From Thalassotalea_B piscium_A (GTDB lineage: Bacteria; Pseudomonadota; Gammaproteobacteria; Enterobacterales; Alteromonadaceae): a DNA stretch of 64,000 nucleotides. Below, one piece after another: positions 19,398 through 26,857 of this stretch (the first letter of the stretch is position 1; each line of letters starts with the position of its first letter). The notes under the pieces were generated by a model that ran no database searches, was not told the origin of the DNA, and worked only from the letters and a program-made list of their open reading frames with translations. A program made the position numbers and the translations under genes. Where the stretch lies: positions 1,674,001 through 1,738,000 of the forward strand of contig CP186339.1 of the NCBI GenBank assembly GCA_049347715.1. The letters run 5' to 3'.

Positions 19398-19580
19398 GTA
19401 TAATGGGTTTTATCAAAAATAACTACTTTTTGGTCCTACTAAATATTTTTTTAAATCTCGTTTTGTTTTTTATGAATTTGTAAGTGGTTAATTTTTAGTA
19501 GAAATTTTTTTCCAAATAATATTTAATAGGGTACAAGCAATTCTCGATAAAAGAATTCTCACTTTGTTTACGGAGAAGCA

Positions 19581-19694
19581 ATGAAAACTCAACCAAACAA
19601 TGGATGTTTTATCTATTTAAATCAATTATCTAGCTTACCTATAAAGTCAGCACTTCAAAAGAGTGTCTGGGACTTTATACTAAATGCTCGATAA
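19581..19694 (+). CDS. 37-aa ORF leading into attI, copy 1
   Basis: ATG 19581 with GGAGA 6 nt upstream; it encodes a 37-residue peptide (MKTQPNNGCFIYLNQL... ending ILNAR) and stops 6 nt before the crossover G19700. The arrangement recalls ORF-11, which spans attI1 in class 1 integrons and boosts translation of the first cassette. Whether it is a real peptide or a translation enhancer is inference. An identical copy is at 30555-30668. Confidence 0.5.
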   Translation: MKTQPNNGCFIYLNQLSSLPIKSALQKSVWDFILNAR

Positions 19695-19706
19695 TAAGCG
19701 TTAGCT
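19636..19706 (+). other. attI-like primary recombination site
   Basis: The block ends AATAAGCGTTAG, with crossover expected between G19700 and T19701. Upstream sequence is conserved in copy 2 while downstream sequence differs (a different first cassette), which fixes the boundary. No stem-loop of attC type is present, as expected for attI. The left limit is approximate. Confidence 0.7.
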
Positions 19707-19720
19707 ACCTTGGAGATCAA

Positions 19721-20464
19721 ATGGATATTGAATTATTCCGAAAGCAATATGATTTTGAATTAGATCAAAGGAATACAATTGCAGCATCAACTAATCTACC
19801 AATATTAGGATTGACAATAATTGGTAGCGCGCTCTCTTCGATTATTGTTGGTTACAAATATTCAATAACTTTCCAGTCTATAGCATTCACCTCATTAGTC
19901 AGTCTTTGCGCTCTGCTAATGTTATGGACAATGTACTATATAGTTAGGTCTTTAATTGGTTACACGTATGAGAAAATCCCTGCATCTAAACTAATGTTAG
20001 AGCACTTCAATGAATTAAAAATTTGGCAATCAAATAATGGTGGTGATGATGCTAAAGCAACAAAAGATTTTAACGACTACATTCAATCACGCTTGTCTGA
20101 AGCAGCTGATAATAATAGCGTTAATAACATAAAGAGGGGTAGTTTTATCCATGGTGCAACAATAACTGTTGCGTTTGCTTTTATCTTTTTAGTTTTATCA
20201 TCGCCATTTTATATTTATCAAAAAACGATTAGAAATAATCCTGTTTACCAAGTGAAAATTATTCAAACTAACCCTAACCTTGTTAAGGAAAATATTATGA
20301 CTACATCAAGCGACAATAAACCAACTGATACACCCGCAGCAGCCCCTGCCACGGTTGTTCCAGTGGCTAAACCTACTGGTCCAAGCAATGAGCGATTTAA
20401 AGGCAATGCTGATCTAGGTAAAATACAAACCAAAGATAGTGGTTCATCTGGAAAAGGTAGCTAA
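19721..20464 (+). CDS. Cassette 1: membrane protein with Pro/Ala-rich tail
   Basis: A 247-aa protein of unknown family. It has two close transmembrane helices (about residues 26-45 and 50-75), a cytosolic helical stretch, a third helix (about 148-170), and a low-complexity tail rich in Pro, Ala, Thr and Gly/Ser. GGAG lies 6 nt before ATG 19721. The topology recalls small membrane effectors such as SLATT-type proteins, but I see no diagnostic motif. It is the first cassette after attI, so the best placed for expression. Its stop codon lies within the attC R'' box (GCTAACA). Confidence 0.7.
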   Translation: MDIELFRKQYDFELDQRNTIAASTNLPILGLTIIGSALSSIIVGYKYSITFQSIAFTSLVSLCALLMLWTMYYIVRSLIGYTYEKIPASKLMLEHFNELKIWQSNNGGDDAKATKDFNDYIQSRLSEAADNNSVNNIKRGSFIHGATITVAFAFIFLVLSSPFYIYQKTIRNNPVYQVKIIQTNPNLVKENIMTTSSDNKPTDTPAAAPATVVPVAKPTGPSNERFKGNADLGKIQTKDSGSSGKGS

Positions 20465-20472
20465 CAAGAGAC
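20457..20472 (+). other. attC1, left part (split by IS110 element)
   Basis: R''-like GCTAACAAGA directly overlapping the gene stop. The IS110-group element begins at GACTATGG (about 20470), so the site is interrupted. Its right part is at 21670-21761. Confidence 0.7.
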
Positions 20473-20492
20473 TATGGCGTCAATAGTTAATT

Positions 20493-21443
20493 TCACACTT
20501 TTGGCGCTTCCCACATTACACCATCTCTTAGCATTGAATTTAAGATAACAATCATCTTTCTAATACAGGCAATTATTGCCACTTTCTTTGGTTTTCCTGC
20601 TGCCAATAATCGTTGATATGTTGCTTTGAAAACAGGATTAGCTTGCATTGCTGACATCATTGCCATGTATAAAACGGTTCTGACTTGTGGTCTTCCTCCT
20701 TGAATTTTTCGTTGTCCTTTATAGCGGCCGCTATCCCTATTCATTGGTGCAACACCAATTAAAGCGCTAGCTTGTTTGCTGTTAATATATCCTAGCTCCG
20801 GTAGATTACTAATTAGCGAAGCTGCGGCAATTTTTCCTATACCGACCATGCTTTGGAGTATCATGTTTTTAGCTTGGTATTCAGGACAACGCTCAATTAA
20901 TGCCACTATCTTATCTTCTATTTTACTTATCTGATTTTTAAATAAAGTCAGCACAGGTTTAATCGTCATCGCTAACTCCTTAGGCATAATTTGAAGGCGA
21001 TTTTTTTCCATAGTTTGCATATTGAGTAGTTGATTTCGGCGCGTCACTAAGTCACTCATCGCTTGCATTGTGTCTGGCTTTAGGCAAGATAATCTCGGTT
21101 TAATAGCTTCGCTATAATGGGCAATTAGTTGCGCATCAAGCTTATCAGTTTTTGCTCGTTGCCCGAGTGCACCAGCGAACCTTTTTATATGAACAGGGTT
21201 AGCAATAGTGAAGGGTAGCTTGGCATTAGCACAAGCTAAAATAAAGGGCATTTCAAGTCGACCAGTCGCTTCAATAACAATGCGTTCAGGTTTGTATTTT
21301 TTTATGGTTTTAACGGCTTCTTTGATACCTTTTTCGTTATTTTCTACAGTGAAATATATGTCTAAAGGACGTATATAAATATCGAGTTGATGTTTTCCTG
21401 TATCAACACCGACGTTAATGCTTTGATTTGTTTTAGTATTCAT
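20493..21443 (-). CDS. IS110-family transposase
   Basis: A 316-aa protein. The N-terminal RuvC-like DEDD domain shows VGVDTGKHQLDIY, RIVIEATGRLE and RAKTDKLDAQLIA. The C-terminal Tnp2 domain has SMVGIGKIAAASLIS, ALIGVAPMNRDSGRYKGQR (the catalytic Ser region) and VAIIACIRKM. It is full length and looks intact. IS110 recombinases use a non-coding bridge RNA to select target and donor; a candidate lies just upstream at 21478-21617. Confidence 0.95.
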   Translation of the reverse strand: MNTKTNQSINVGVDTGKHQLDIYIRPLDIYFTVENNEKGIKEAVKTIKKYKPERIVIEATGRLEMPFILACANAKLPFTIANPVHIKRFAGALGQRAKTDKLDAQLIAHYSEAIKPRLSCLKPDTMQAMSDLVTRRNQLLNMQTMEKNRLQIMPKELAMTIKPVLTLFKNQISKIEDKIVALIERCPEYQAKNMILQSMVGIGKIAAASLISNLPELGYINSKQASALIGVAPMNRDSGRYKGQRKIQGGRPQVRTVLYMAMMSAMQANPVFKATYQRLLAAGKPKKVAIIACIRKMIVILNSMLRDGVMWEAPKV

Positions 21444-21477
21444 AATAAGCTAACTCTTACTTGCAAAATGCGGGTTC

Positions 21478-21617
21478 GAGACCCAGTAGACTATTCGAGT
21501 GTGGTGCTTGGAGTCCTTTGTCGCGTTCGTTCTTGTTATCGGTCTCTCAACAGAGGAGCCTTTGCTCAATCGAACTACGATAAGGAAAACTTAAGTTGCT
21601 GCTTAAGCCTGGGTCTC
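21478..21617 (-). ncRNA. Candidate bridge RNA of the IS110 element
   Basis: The non-coding region upstream of the transposase is closed by a perfect 9-bp inverted repeat, GAGACCCAG (21478-21486) with CTGGGTCTC (21609-21617). Inside are smaller stems (CTTAAG/CTTAAG, CTCT/AGAG). A structured RNA at this place and strand is what IS110-group elements encode. Target-binding loops have not been assigned. Confidence 0.5.
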
Positions 21618-21669
21618 ACATTACCCGAAAAGGGTTTTAAATAGTAATTAAGATGGATATATTATCCAT

Positions 21670-21761
21670 ACAAGTTACTCAAACGGACGCTAAACAGCTG
21701 GCTAGCTTCGTTCCTCGCAATTTTAGCCAGCTATTTACCGCCGCTTAGTAAGGCGTTATGT
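21670..21761 (+). other. attC1, right part
   Basis: ACAAGTTACTCAAACGGAC, then a stem CAGCTGGCT with AGCCAGCT around a loop, ending AAGGCGTTATG (crossover G21755). Typical long attC of this array. Confidence 0.8.
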
Positions 21762-21791
21762 GTATCGGATGTTTCGTTATAGGAAGTAGAA

Positions 21792-22004
21792 TTGAGTAAC
21801 ATTAAAGTATTCTTATCTTTGTACTTAAAAGTTATCTTAACTTTGGCAATTATATGCTCAATTACTAGTAGCTTAATTGCTATAGAGTTTGGTTTATTGC
21901 GTGGTATAGGCTTTGGTGTTGTAACAATGTTGTTCTTAATTTTATGCTTTTACTTTAGTTTCAATAAAAGCATTAGGCGTAATGGGAAAAACCCATTTAG
22001 CTGA
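21792..22004 (+). CDS. Cassette 2: small two-helix membrane protein
   Basis: A 70-aa protein with two hydrophobic helices (about residues 10-32 and 37-55) and a basic C-terminus. The start is TTG 21792 preceded by AGGAAG. No family recognised. It is a typical small cassette ORF, lying between attC1 and attC2. Confidence 0.6.
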   Translation: MSNIKVFLSLYLKVILTLAIICSITSSLIAIEFGLLRGIGFGVVTMLFLILCFYFSFNKSIRRNGKNPFS

Positions 22005-22014
22005 GTTAAAATAC

Positions 22015-22116
22015 ACATAACAAGGGTTTTCAAGACGGACAAATTACAGTTGGCTTTTTGTTCGTACCTCACACATTTTAGCCAACTGCAATTAGCCGCT
22101 TAAAACGGCGTTAAGT
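22015..22116 (+). other. attC2
   Basis: R'' CATAACAAGG at 22015, inner arms ACAGTTGGCT/AGCCAACTGC, R' ACGGCGTTAAG with crossover G22110. Complete and apparently functional. Confidence 0.85.
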
Positions 22117-22120
22117 CTCG

Positions 22121-23830
22121 ATGAGTCGTCAGCCCAAGGAAATGAACGTGTCTGAAAAAACAAAAGAAGAAATAGAGTACGAAGAAAGGTTACGCAGACG
22201 GCTCAAAGTTTTGCAGGAACAAATGAAGCAAGGCAAGGTGAAAATTGCCGAAGGATTAAAGGTCGTTGATAGTCTAAACGCTGTTCGCGTAGGACCTGAT
22301 GGCGAAATTGATCTTGATACCGTAGATGGGCTTGTTAGATCTATGGCATTGGGTGTTACAGCAATGCATGACCGAGAAGAATTGAAAAAACTCGCCTCTC
22401 TATCTGAAATCCAAACTTCGTATTTCAATTTCTTTGAACAGAATTTCGGCCACTTTTACGAATTAATGCTCAAGCGAAAATTGACACCTCACGATGCTGG
22501 TAGAGCAGCAATGCAAAGTGAGGAATCAATTCGTGAGATTACTGAACATCTAGACAAGCTTTTGGAGTTTATTGAAGAGTTTTGGTCTGAACTTGGCGAC
22601 ATTGCGCATGCACACGTCGAAGACCAACACAATAATATCAAAGGAGTTTTCGGAGGCGACCTGTTTCCAGCACATGATGAAAATATTGCATCAAAGTGTG
22701 GAATATATACTGATACAATAATACTCCCAGATCCGTTTCTTCGTTCAAAACATATTTTTCAAAACTCTAAGCCCGCAGATCAAGCTTATTACATTATTAA
22801 GCATGCAATGAATATCCTTCAGTACAAACAGTTGGCATGTGCGGAAGTTGATATTCCTATTGTTGTAGTTTTGCCTGACATTACTGCTATAGAAAATGAT
22901 GAGCGAGAGTTCGTTCATGAACTCGGTTTAGCAGACTCCTTGAAGCACTCTGGAAAACTATTCGGTCGGAAATTTGAGTCAATAGAGGAACTCTTAGAAT
23001 TTGCGCAAGAACTAGACACCATTGAGAGAGCTATAGCAGCAATCGATGATAAATCGAGGCTCCTATTTGATACCGAATGGCAGGGTGATCCCGCTAGCCA
23101 GTTAGAACGGGCTATCAACTCACCACATTATGAACTCATAGGAACAAAGAACCCAGGGATAATACTTGCCAATCAAGCTGTGGGAAGAATGTCTGTTAGT
23201 AATGAGCTACTAATAAAATCAAGAAGGCTCAGAGGTTCGCCTTTAGTTGATGCTCCAACATCTTGGCAATATCTCGCATGGAAAATGGAATATGATGCTC
23301 ATGATGCTGAGATCGCTACCCATACCAAAGATCTGCATATTACAAGGGGGCTGCAAGGCCTTTCTGACGGCGATATGCAGTGGTTAGGGAGAGTGCCGCC
23401 AGATGCTCTTATTGAAGTCAGAAAGCAAGGCGCACTAGATGAAATAAGGGGGATATTAGGTAAGGGCGTTCAGGAATTAACCTCTAGTAACCCCAATAAT
23501 TTCCATCGCACTAGGGATCAGATATTCGATAACATTAATGAAGCGTTTGAAAATCACAAGGCAAACATTAAAGGCCTTAGAGCAAAAAAATGGAAGTTTG
23601 CCGGATCAGATATAGGCTCTTGGCTTGTTACGGGTACATTGGGAATTACTGCGGCAGCTACTGGCGCGCCTATATGGGCTTTAGCAGCGATAGGGGCAGA
23701 CCAGATTCTTGGAGCACCAAAGTTAAAGGAATTACCCTCTTCTATCAAAGAACTTATTGAAGAAAACAAGAAGGTTAATATGTCGCCGGTCGGCATGTTG
23801 TTTAACGTAAAAAAACGACTTAACAAGTAA
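22121..23830 (+). CDS. Cassette 3: 569-aa protein of unknown function
   Basis: The largest cassette product. The N-terminus is highly charged and helical (about residues 10-40). A helical segment with FFEQNFGHFYELMLKRKLT follows at about 100-160. The central part contains IPIVVVLPDITAIENDEREFVHELGL, and the C-terminus has a hydrophobic segment (about 510-540, GTLGITAAATGAPIWALAAIGAD). I recognise no family. The gene is less AT-rich in style than its neighbours, suggesting a different donor. ATG 22121 is chosen because it immediately follows the cassette junction; M8 (22142) is an alternative. The final codons (L-N-K-stop) lie inside attC3. Confidence 0.7.
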   Translation: MSRQPKEMNVSEKTKEEIEYEERLRRRLKVLQEQMKQGKVKIAEGLKVVDSLNAVRVGPDGEIDLDTVDGLVRSMALGVTAMHDREELKKLASLSEIQTSYFNFFEQNFGHFYELMLKRKLTPHDAGRAAMQSEESIREITEHLDKLLEFIEEFWSELGDIAHAHVEDQHNNIKGVFGGDLFPAHDENIASKCGIYTDTIILPDPFLRSKHIFQNSKPADQAYYIIKHAMNILQYKQLACAEVDIPIVVVLPDITAIENDEREFVHELGLADSLKHSGKLFGRKFESIEELLEFAQELDTIERAIAAIDDKSRLLFDTEWQGDPASQLERAINSPHYELIGTKNPGIILANQAVGRMSVSNELLIKSRRLRGSPLVDAPTSWQYLAWKMEYDAHDAEIATHTKDLHITRGLQGLSDGDMQWLGRVPPDALIEVRKQGALDEIRGILGKGVQELTSSNPNNFHRTRDQIFDNINEAFENHKANIKGLRAKKWKFAGSDIGSWLVTGTLGITAAATGAPIWALAAIGADQILGAPKLKELPSSIKELIEENKKVNMSPVGMLFNVKKRLNK

Positions 23831-23874
23831 ATTCAGCCGACGCAAAAAACGCGCGGCTGATTTAAGCGTTATGT
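23818..23874 (+). other. attC3, short form
   Basis: Only about 57 bp: R'' CTTAACAAG, stem TCAGCCG...CGGCTGA enclosing CGC-AAAAAA-CGCG, R' AAGCGTTATG (crossover G23868). Much shorter than the ~100-bp sites in the rest of the array. It overlaps the last codons of cassette 3. Confidence 0.75.
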
Positions 23875-23913
23875 AGCAGTGTTACCGAAATTTTGGTGTC
23901 ATAAGGAAGTATT

Positions 23914-24669
23914 TTGAGCTCAATTAAAGAATATTTATTTGATAAACAAGAAGAGCAAGCTGAAGAATGGATTCGTGAAAGATTGAGCGATCAAGATTTG
24001 ACACCTGAATCAGAAGAATGGCAAGACCTACTGTTAGAATATTCAGCGTATCAAGATCATTTAAATGACGAGTATGAGTGGATTTCAGAGATCAAATGGT
24101 TAAAAGAAAATGGTTCTGTCGATATATATCACAATTTTACGACAGAATTAGGAACCGTTAAGAAACTTGCCCAAAAATCACTTTCTGAACCAATGCCTCT
24201 AAATGAAAACCTTGTTATTAAAATGTCGTACTCATATTCAGTAACACTGCTTGAGGCATTTTTAGGTGATACATTAAAAGCTCTAATGTCTGAAAACTCG
24301 GTATATTTAAATAATGCTATTACTCGTATTGATCAACTAAAAAGCGCAAGGTATTCACTTTCTGATTTAACAAACTTTGGAACGGATTTGAGTGCATTAG
24401 CCATCAGATGTGTTAGTGAAATGCTATTTCATAAAATAGATAAAGTTATAGGTGTATACGAAAAAACACTCGGTTGTAAAATTAATTTAGATATTTCGAA
24501 GGTTCAATCAATTATTGAAATAAGACATGATATCGTTCATAGAAATGGTTATACCAAAGAAAATGAAGTAATTGATATTTTGCCTCATGACCTTTATGAG
24601 GCAATATCAGATATAAAAATATTTTCTGATGAATTACAAAAAAGCATTGAAAGTCAAATAGCTACATAA
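23914..24669 (+). CDS. Cassette 4: HEPN-like domain protein
   Basis: A 251-aa, all-helical, acidic protein. Near residue 208 it has IEIRHDIVHRNGYTKE, which carries the R-x4-H motif of HEPN ribonuclease-type domains, with an upstream helix (VTLLEAFLGDTLKALM) that fits the family core. HEPN proteins often act as RNases in toxin-antitoxin or anti-phage systems, or as accessory scaffolds. No separate antitoxin gene is in this cassette. The start is TTG 23914 with AAGGAAG upstream. Confidence 0.65.
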   Translation: MSSIKEYLFDKQEEQAEEWIRERLSDQDLTPESEEWQDLLLEYSAYQDHLNDEYEWISEIKWLKENGSVDIYHNFTTELGTVKKLAQKSLSEPMPLNENLVIKMSYSYSVTLLEAFLGDTLKALMSENSVYLNNAITRIDQLKSARYSLSDLTNFGTDLSALAIRCVSEMLFHKIDKVIGVYEKTLGCKINLDISKVQSIIEIRHDIVHRNGYTKENEVIDILPHDLYEAISDIKIFSDELQKSIESQIAT

Positions 24670-24764
24670 CAAGCCAATCAAGCAGGACTGCTAACAGTTT
24701 GCTCGGTTCCGCTTCGCTTCACATTTTAGCAAACTATTATCAGCCCCTTATTGGGGCGTTATAT
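24665..24764 (+). other. attC4
   Basis: R'' CATAACAAGCC, inner arms AGTTTGCT/AGCAAACT, R' GGGGCGTTATATG (crossover G24758). Complete. Confidence 0.88.
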
Positions 24765-24776
24765 GCCCAGGGAACT

Positions 24777-25172
24777 ATGGCGATTCAATCCAAATTTAGA
24801 CGACAAATCTATCGTTTATTATTGTTAATGGTATTTATGAGTGCTTTAACCGGTATTTTATACCTTGTCGTTGATTATATTCAAAAGCCTTCAACGAACA
24901 TTGAAATCAGTACTAAATCGTACGAATGCAAAAAATTTCAGTGCACATACAAAGTGGAAATTAAAAACAAATCAAAGATAGGCGATAAAGGTTATTTAAG
25001 GATTAATGGCATATTAATGATGTCCAATGCTATAAAGTCTGGTGTTACTCATCAATTTCACACAGAGAAAGTCAAAGTTGAATTAGATGGTTTCCAACAA
25101 AAATTGATTACTGGTAGCATCAAAGTAAAAGACAATAATAGCTACTTAAAATTTAAAATACTGCCTATATAA
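24777..25172 (+). CDS. Cassette 5: single-pass membrane protein
   Basis: A 131-aa protein with one N-terminal helix (about residues 13-33) and a beta-rich outer domain containing two Cys (SYECKKFQCTYKVEI), which could form a disulfide in the periplasm. ATG 24777 is chosen because it follows the cassette junction; a longer reading from 24699 would start inside attC4. No family recognised. Confidence 0.65.
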   Translation: MAIQSKFRRQIYRLLLLMVFMSALTGILYLVVDYIQKPSTNIEISTKSYECKKFQCTYKVEIKNKSKIGDKGYLRINGILMMSNAIKSGVTHQFHTEKVKVELDGFQQKLITGSIKVKDNNSYLKFKILPI

Positions 25173-25179
25173 ATGGGCA

Positions 25180-25277
25180 TATAACAAGAACTTCAAACGG
25201 AAAAAATACAGTTGGCTGTTTTCACTCCGTTCAACATTTTAGCCAACTATATTTTTCCGCTTAAGTAGGCGTTATAT
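25180..25277 (+). other. attC5
   Basis: R'' CATATAACAAGAAC, inner arms ACAGTTGGCT/AGCCAACTAT, R' TAGGCGTTATATG (crossover G25271). Complete. Confidence 0.88.
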
Positions 25278-25300
25278 GGCAATCCGAGCTGAGGTGTGAT

Positions 25301-25558
25301 TTGAAAGAAGAACAGTATCTTCAAGCACTGTATTATATTGGTTTATGTGCTTGGTTAATTGCATTTATTTACTTTTCGTACAGTTTGTTTTATGCCGTTT
25401 ATGATCTTATCCAAGCTCGTAAACTACAAAAGCAATCCAGTTTACTGACGGTGGCAAACAGTAATAAATCACTTTCGATTAAGTGCTTAATTTATGGCAT
25501 TTTAGTTTTTTCCTTGTTAACAGTTATACCTAAATATTTGTTTAGTATAGCCATATAA
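25301..25558 (+). CDS. Cassette 6: small two-helix membrane protein
   Basis: An 85-aa protein with two transmembrane helices (about residues 9-32 and 58-82) joined by a short basic loop with QARKLQKQ. The start is TTG 25301, preceded by GAGGTG. The stop codon overlaps the attC6 R'' box. No family recognised. Confidence 0.6.
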   Translation: MKEEQYLQALYYIGLCAWLIAFIYFSYSLFYAVYDLIQARKLQKQSSLLTVANSNKSLSIKCLIYGILVFSLLTVIPKYLFSIAI

Positions 25559-25579
25559 CAAGTCATTGCAGTGGACTTA
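25554..25579 (+). other. attC6, left part (split by IS3-family element)
   Basis: R'' ATAACAAGTC followed by TGCAGTGGAC, cut at about 25579 by the IS3-family element. Right part at 26858-26934. Confidence 0.7.
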
Positions 25580-25631
25580 TGTAGTTCCCCCGTTTTAGTG
25601 GACACCTCCTCATCACATTGAGGAGGCTACA

Positions 25632-26006
25632 ATGCCCAAATATACCCAACCTAAAAAGACATGGTTTTATCCAATAGATTTCAAAATTAAAGCCGTCGAG
25701 TTAAGCTTAAGAGACGATGTGTTATCAAAGGATATTGCTCAGGCGCTCGATATACATCCGTTAATGCTGTCGCGTTGGCGTAAAGAATATCGAGAAGGTA
25801 AGTTTTCAATCAAACCGCGCTATAACAGCAATAGTGAACTTATGGCTAAAATCCCAAATAAAAAAGAACTTAATAAAATCAAACAGCTGGAAAAAGAAAA
25901 TGAACGTTTAAAGCTGGAGAATGATTTACTAAAAAAGTGGCAACGGTATTTAGCGGAAGTCCATCAGAGCAATTTGGATTCATCCAAGCGCACGGAAAAA
26001 GATTAG
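25632..26006 (+). CDS. IS3-family transposase OrfA
   Basis: A 124-aa protein with a helix-turn-helix (FKIKAVELSLRDDVLSKDIA, LDIHPLMLSRWRKEY) and a leucine-zipper-like coiled coil (IKQLEKENERLKLENDLLKK). It overlaps OrfB by 70 nt. A slippery A_AAA_AAG heptamer (within CTAAAAAAGTGG at about 25928-25939) allows -1 frameshifting to make the OrfAB transposase. Confidence 0.92.
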   Translation: MPKYTQPKKTWFYPIDFKIKAVELSLRDDVLSKDIAQALDIHPLMLSRWRKEYREGKFSIKPRYNSNSELMAKIPNKKELNKIKQLEKENERLKLENDLLKKWQRYLAEVHQSNLDSSKRTEKD

Positions 26007-26824
26007 GTGTAAGCTATTTATGTGAGTGGCTTAACGTCTCTCGCAGTGGCTATTATGCGTGGTGTCATCGGAAAACCTCTACACGTTATACGAGTGATAT
26101 GAGCTTACTTGTTCACATCAAGAATGCCTTTGTTGCAAGTCGAAACACCTATGGTAGTCCAAGAGTTTTTCAGGTATTGAAACGAGCGGGAATGCGGGTA
26201 AGTGAAAAGCGTGTTGCACGACTTATGCGAGAGCATGGCCTCGTCGCACGCGCACAAAAGACTTACAGTAAGCCTGCTAAGGTCAAGTTCTTCTACAAAG
26301 CCATCGAAAACCAGAGGAAAGAGATTGAGAAGCCAACAGACATTAATCAACAATGGTCAGGTGATGTCACCTATTTAAAAGTAGGGCAGCGCTGGCATTA
26401 CCTAGCGGTAGTCATTGATTTGTACTCGCGTCGCGTGATTGGTTGGGCGTTTGGAAAAAACAAATCGACCGACTTAACGATGAAAGCCTTACGCTTAGCA
26501 TTAACCAAGCGTAAACCGACAGGCTGTGTTCTGTTCCATACCGATAGAGGTGCAGAGTATCGGGCCCATGTAGTACAAGCGTTTCTGGTTAAACATAACA
26601 TTAAATCGAGCATGAATCGCCTAGGATGTTGTACAGATAATGCGGAAGTTGAATCCTTCTTTCATTCGTTAAAAGGGGATGTAATTCGAGGCAATATCTT
26701 TAATTCATTTAACGAGTTACATGCTTTATTAAAAGGTTACATGAATACTTTTTACAATAGACAACGTTTGCATTCGAGTTTAGGATATAAAACACCTGCT
26801 GAGTATGAATTGGCAGTAAATTAA
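25937..26824 (+). CDS. IS3-family transposase OrfB (DDE integrase domain)
   Basis: A 295-aa protein with an HTH_21-like start (YLCEWLNVSRSGYYAW) and an rve integrase core. DDE residues are visible in QWSGDVTYLKV, LFHTDRGAEYRAH and DNAEVESFFHSLKGD. The C-terminus YNRQRLHSSLGYKTPAEYE is typical of IS3. It is normally made as a fusion with OrfA by frameshifting; a GTG at 25937 opens this frame. Intact. Confidence 0.93.
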   Translation: MATVFSGSPSEQFGFIQAHGKRLGVSYLCEWLNVSRSGYYAWCHRKTSTRYTSDMSLLVHIKNAFVASRNTYGSPRVFQVLKRAGMRVSEKRVARLMREHGLVARAQKTYSKPAKVKFFYKAIENQRKEIEKPTDINQQWSGDVTYLKVGQRWHYLAVVIDLYSRRVIGWAFGKNKSTDLTMKALRLALTKRKPTGCVLFHTDRGAEYRAHVVQAFLVKHNIKSSMNRLGCCTDNAEVESFFHSLKGDVIRGNIFNSFNELHALLKGYMNTFYNRQRLHSSLGYKTPAEYELAVN

Positions 26825-26857
26825 AATGGAGGTGTCCATTTTATCGGGGGAAGATCA

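Larger units (their letters stand above)
19197..19704. repeat. Integron platform repeat, copy 1
   Basis: A 508-bp block that recurs at 30172-30678. It contains, left to right, an IS110 transposase 3' remnant (minus strand), the first 23 or so codons of intI (minus), a LexA box, a 37-codon ORF and the attI crossover GCGTTAG. By eye the two copies differ only in the first 60 bp (four substitutions and one indel); the remaining 450 bp look identical. Confidence 0.85.
20470..21669 (-). mobile_element. IS110-group insertion sequence inside attC1
   Basis: About 1.2 kb with a single DEDD transposase gene, a very short end after the stop codon (ACTATGGCGTCAA) and about 220 bp of non-coding sequence upstream of the start. 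No long terminal inverted repeats are seen, as expected for IS110. The element sits in the R'' arm of attC1: left flank GCTAACAAGA, right flank ACAAGTTACTC. Exact ends are uncertain by a few bases. The same right end (GACTATGGCGTCAA) recurs at 30146 beside another attC arm. Confidence 0.8.
25580..26857 (+). mobile_element. IS3-family insertion sequence inside attC6
   Basis: About 1.28 kb with imperfect terminal inverted repeats sharing TTCCCCCG and TGGACACCTCC (25584-25609 and the complement of 26829-26853). Two overlapping ORFs, OrfA and OrfB, are in the -1 relation. I could not find a clean 3-bp target duplication, so the exact ends may be off by a few bases. Confidence 0.88.

Noticed and set aside
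22915..23118. Minus-strand ORFs inside cassette 3 (also 22129-22428 and 23554-23826)
   Set aside because: Shadow frames of the 569-aa gene with Ser-rich composition and no ribosome sites.
24699..24776. Longer start of the cassette 5 gene
   Set aside because: The extension lies inside attC4; ATG 24777 fits a cassette start.
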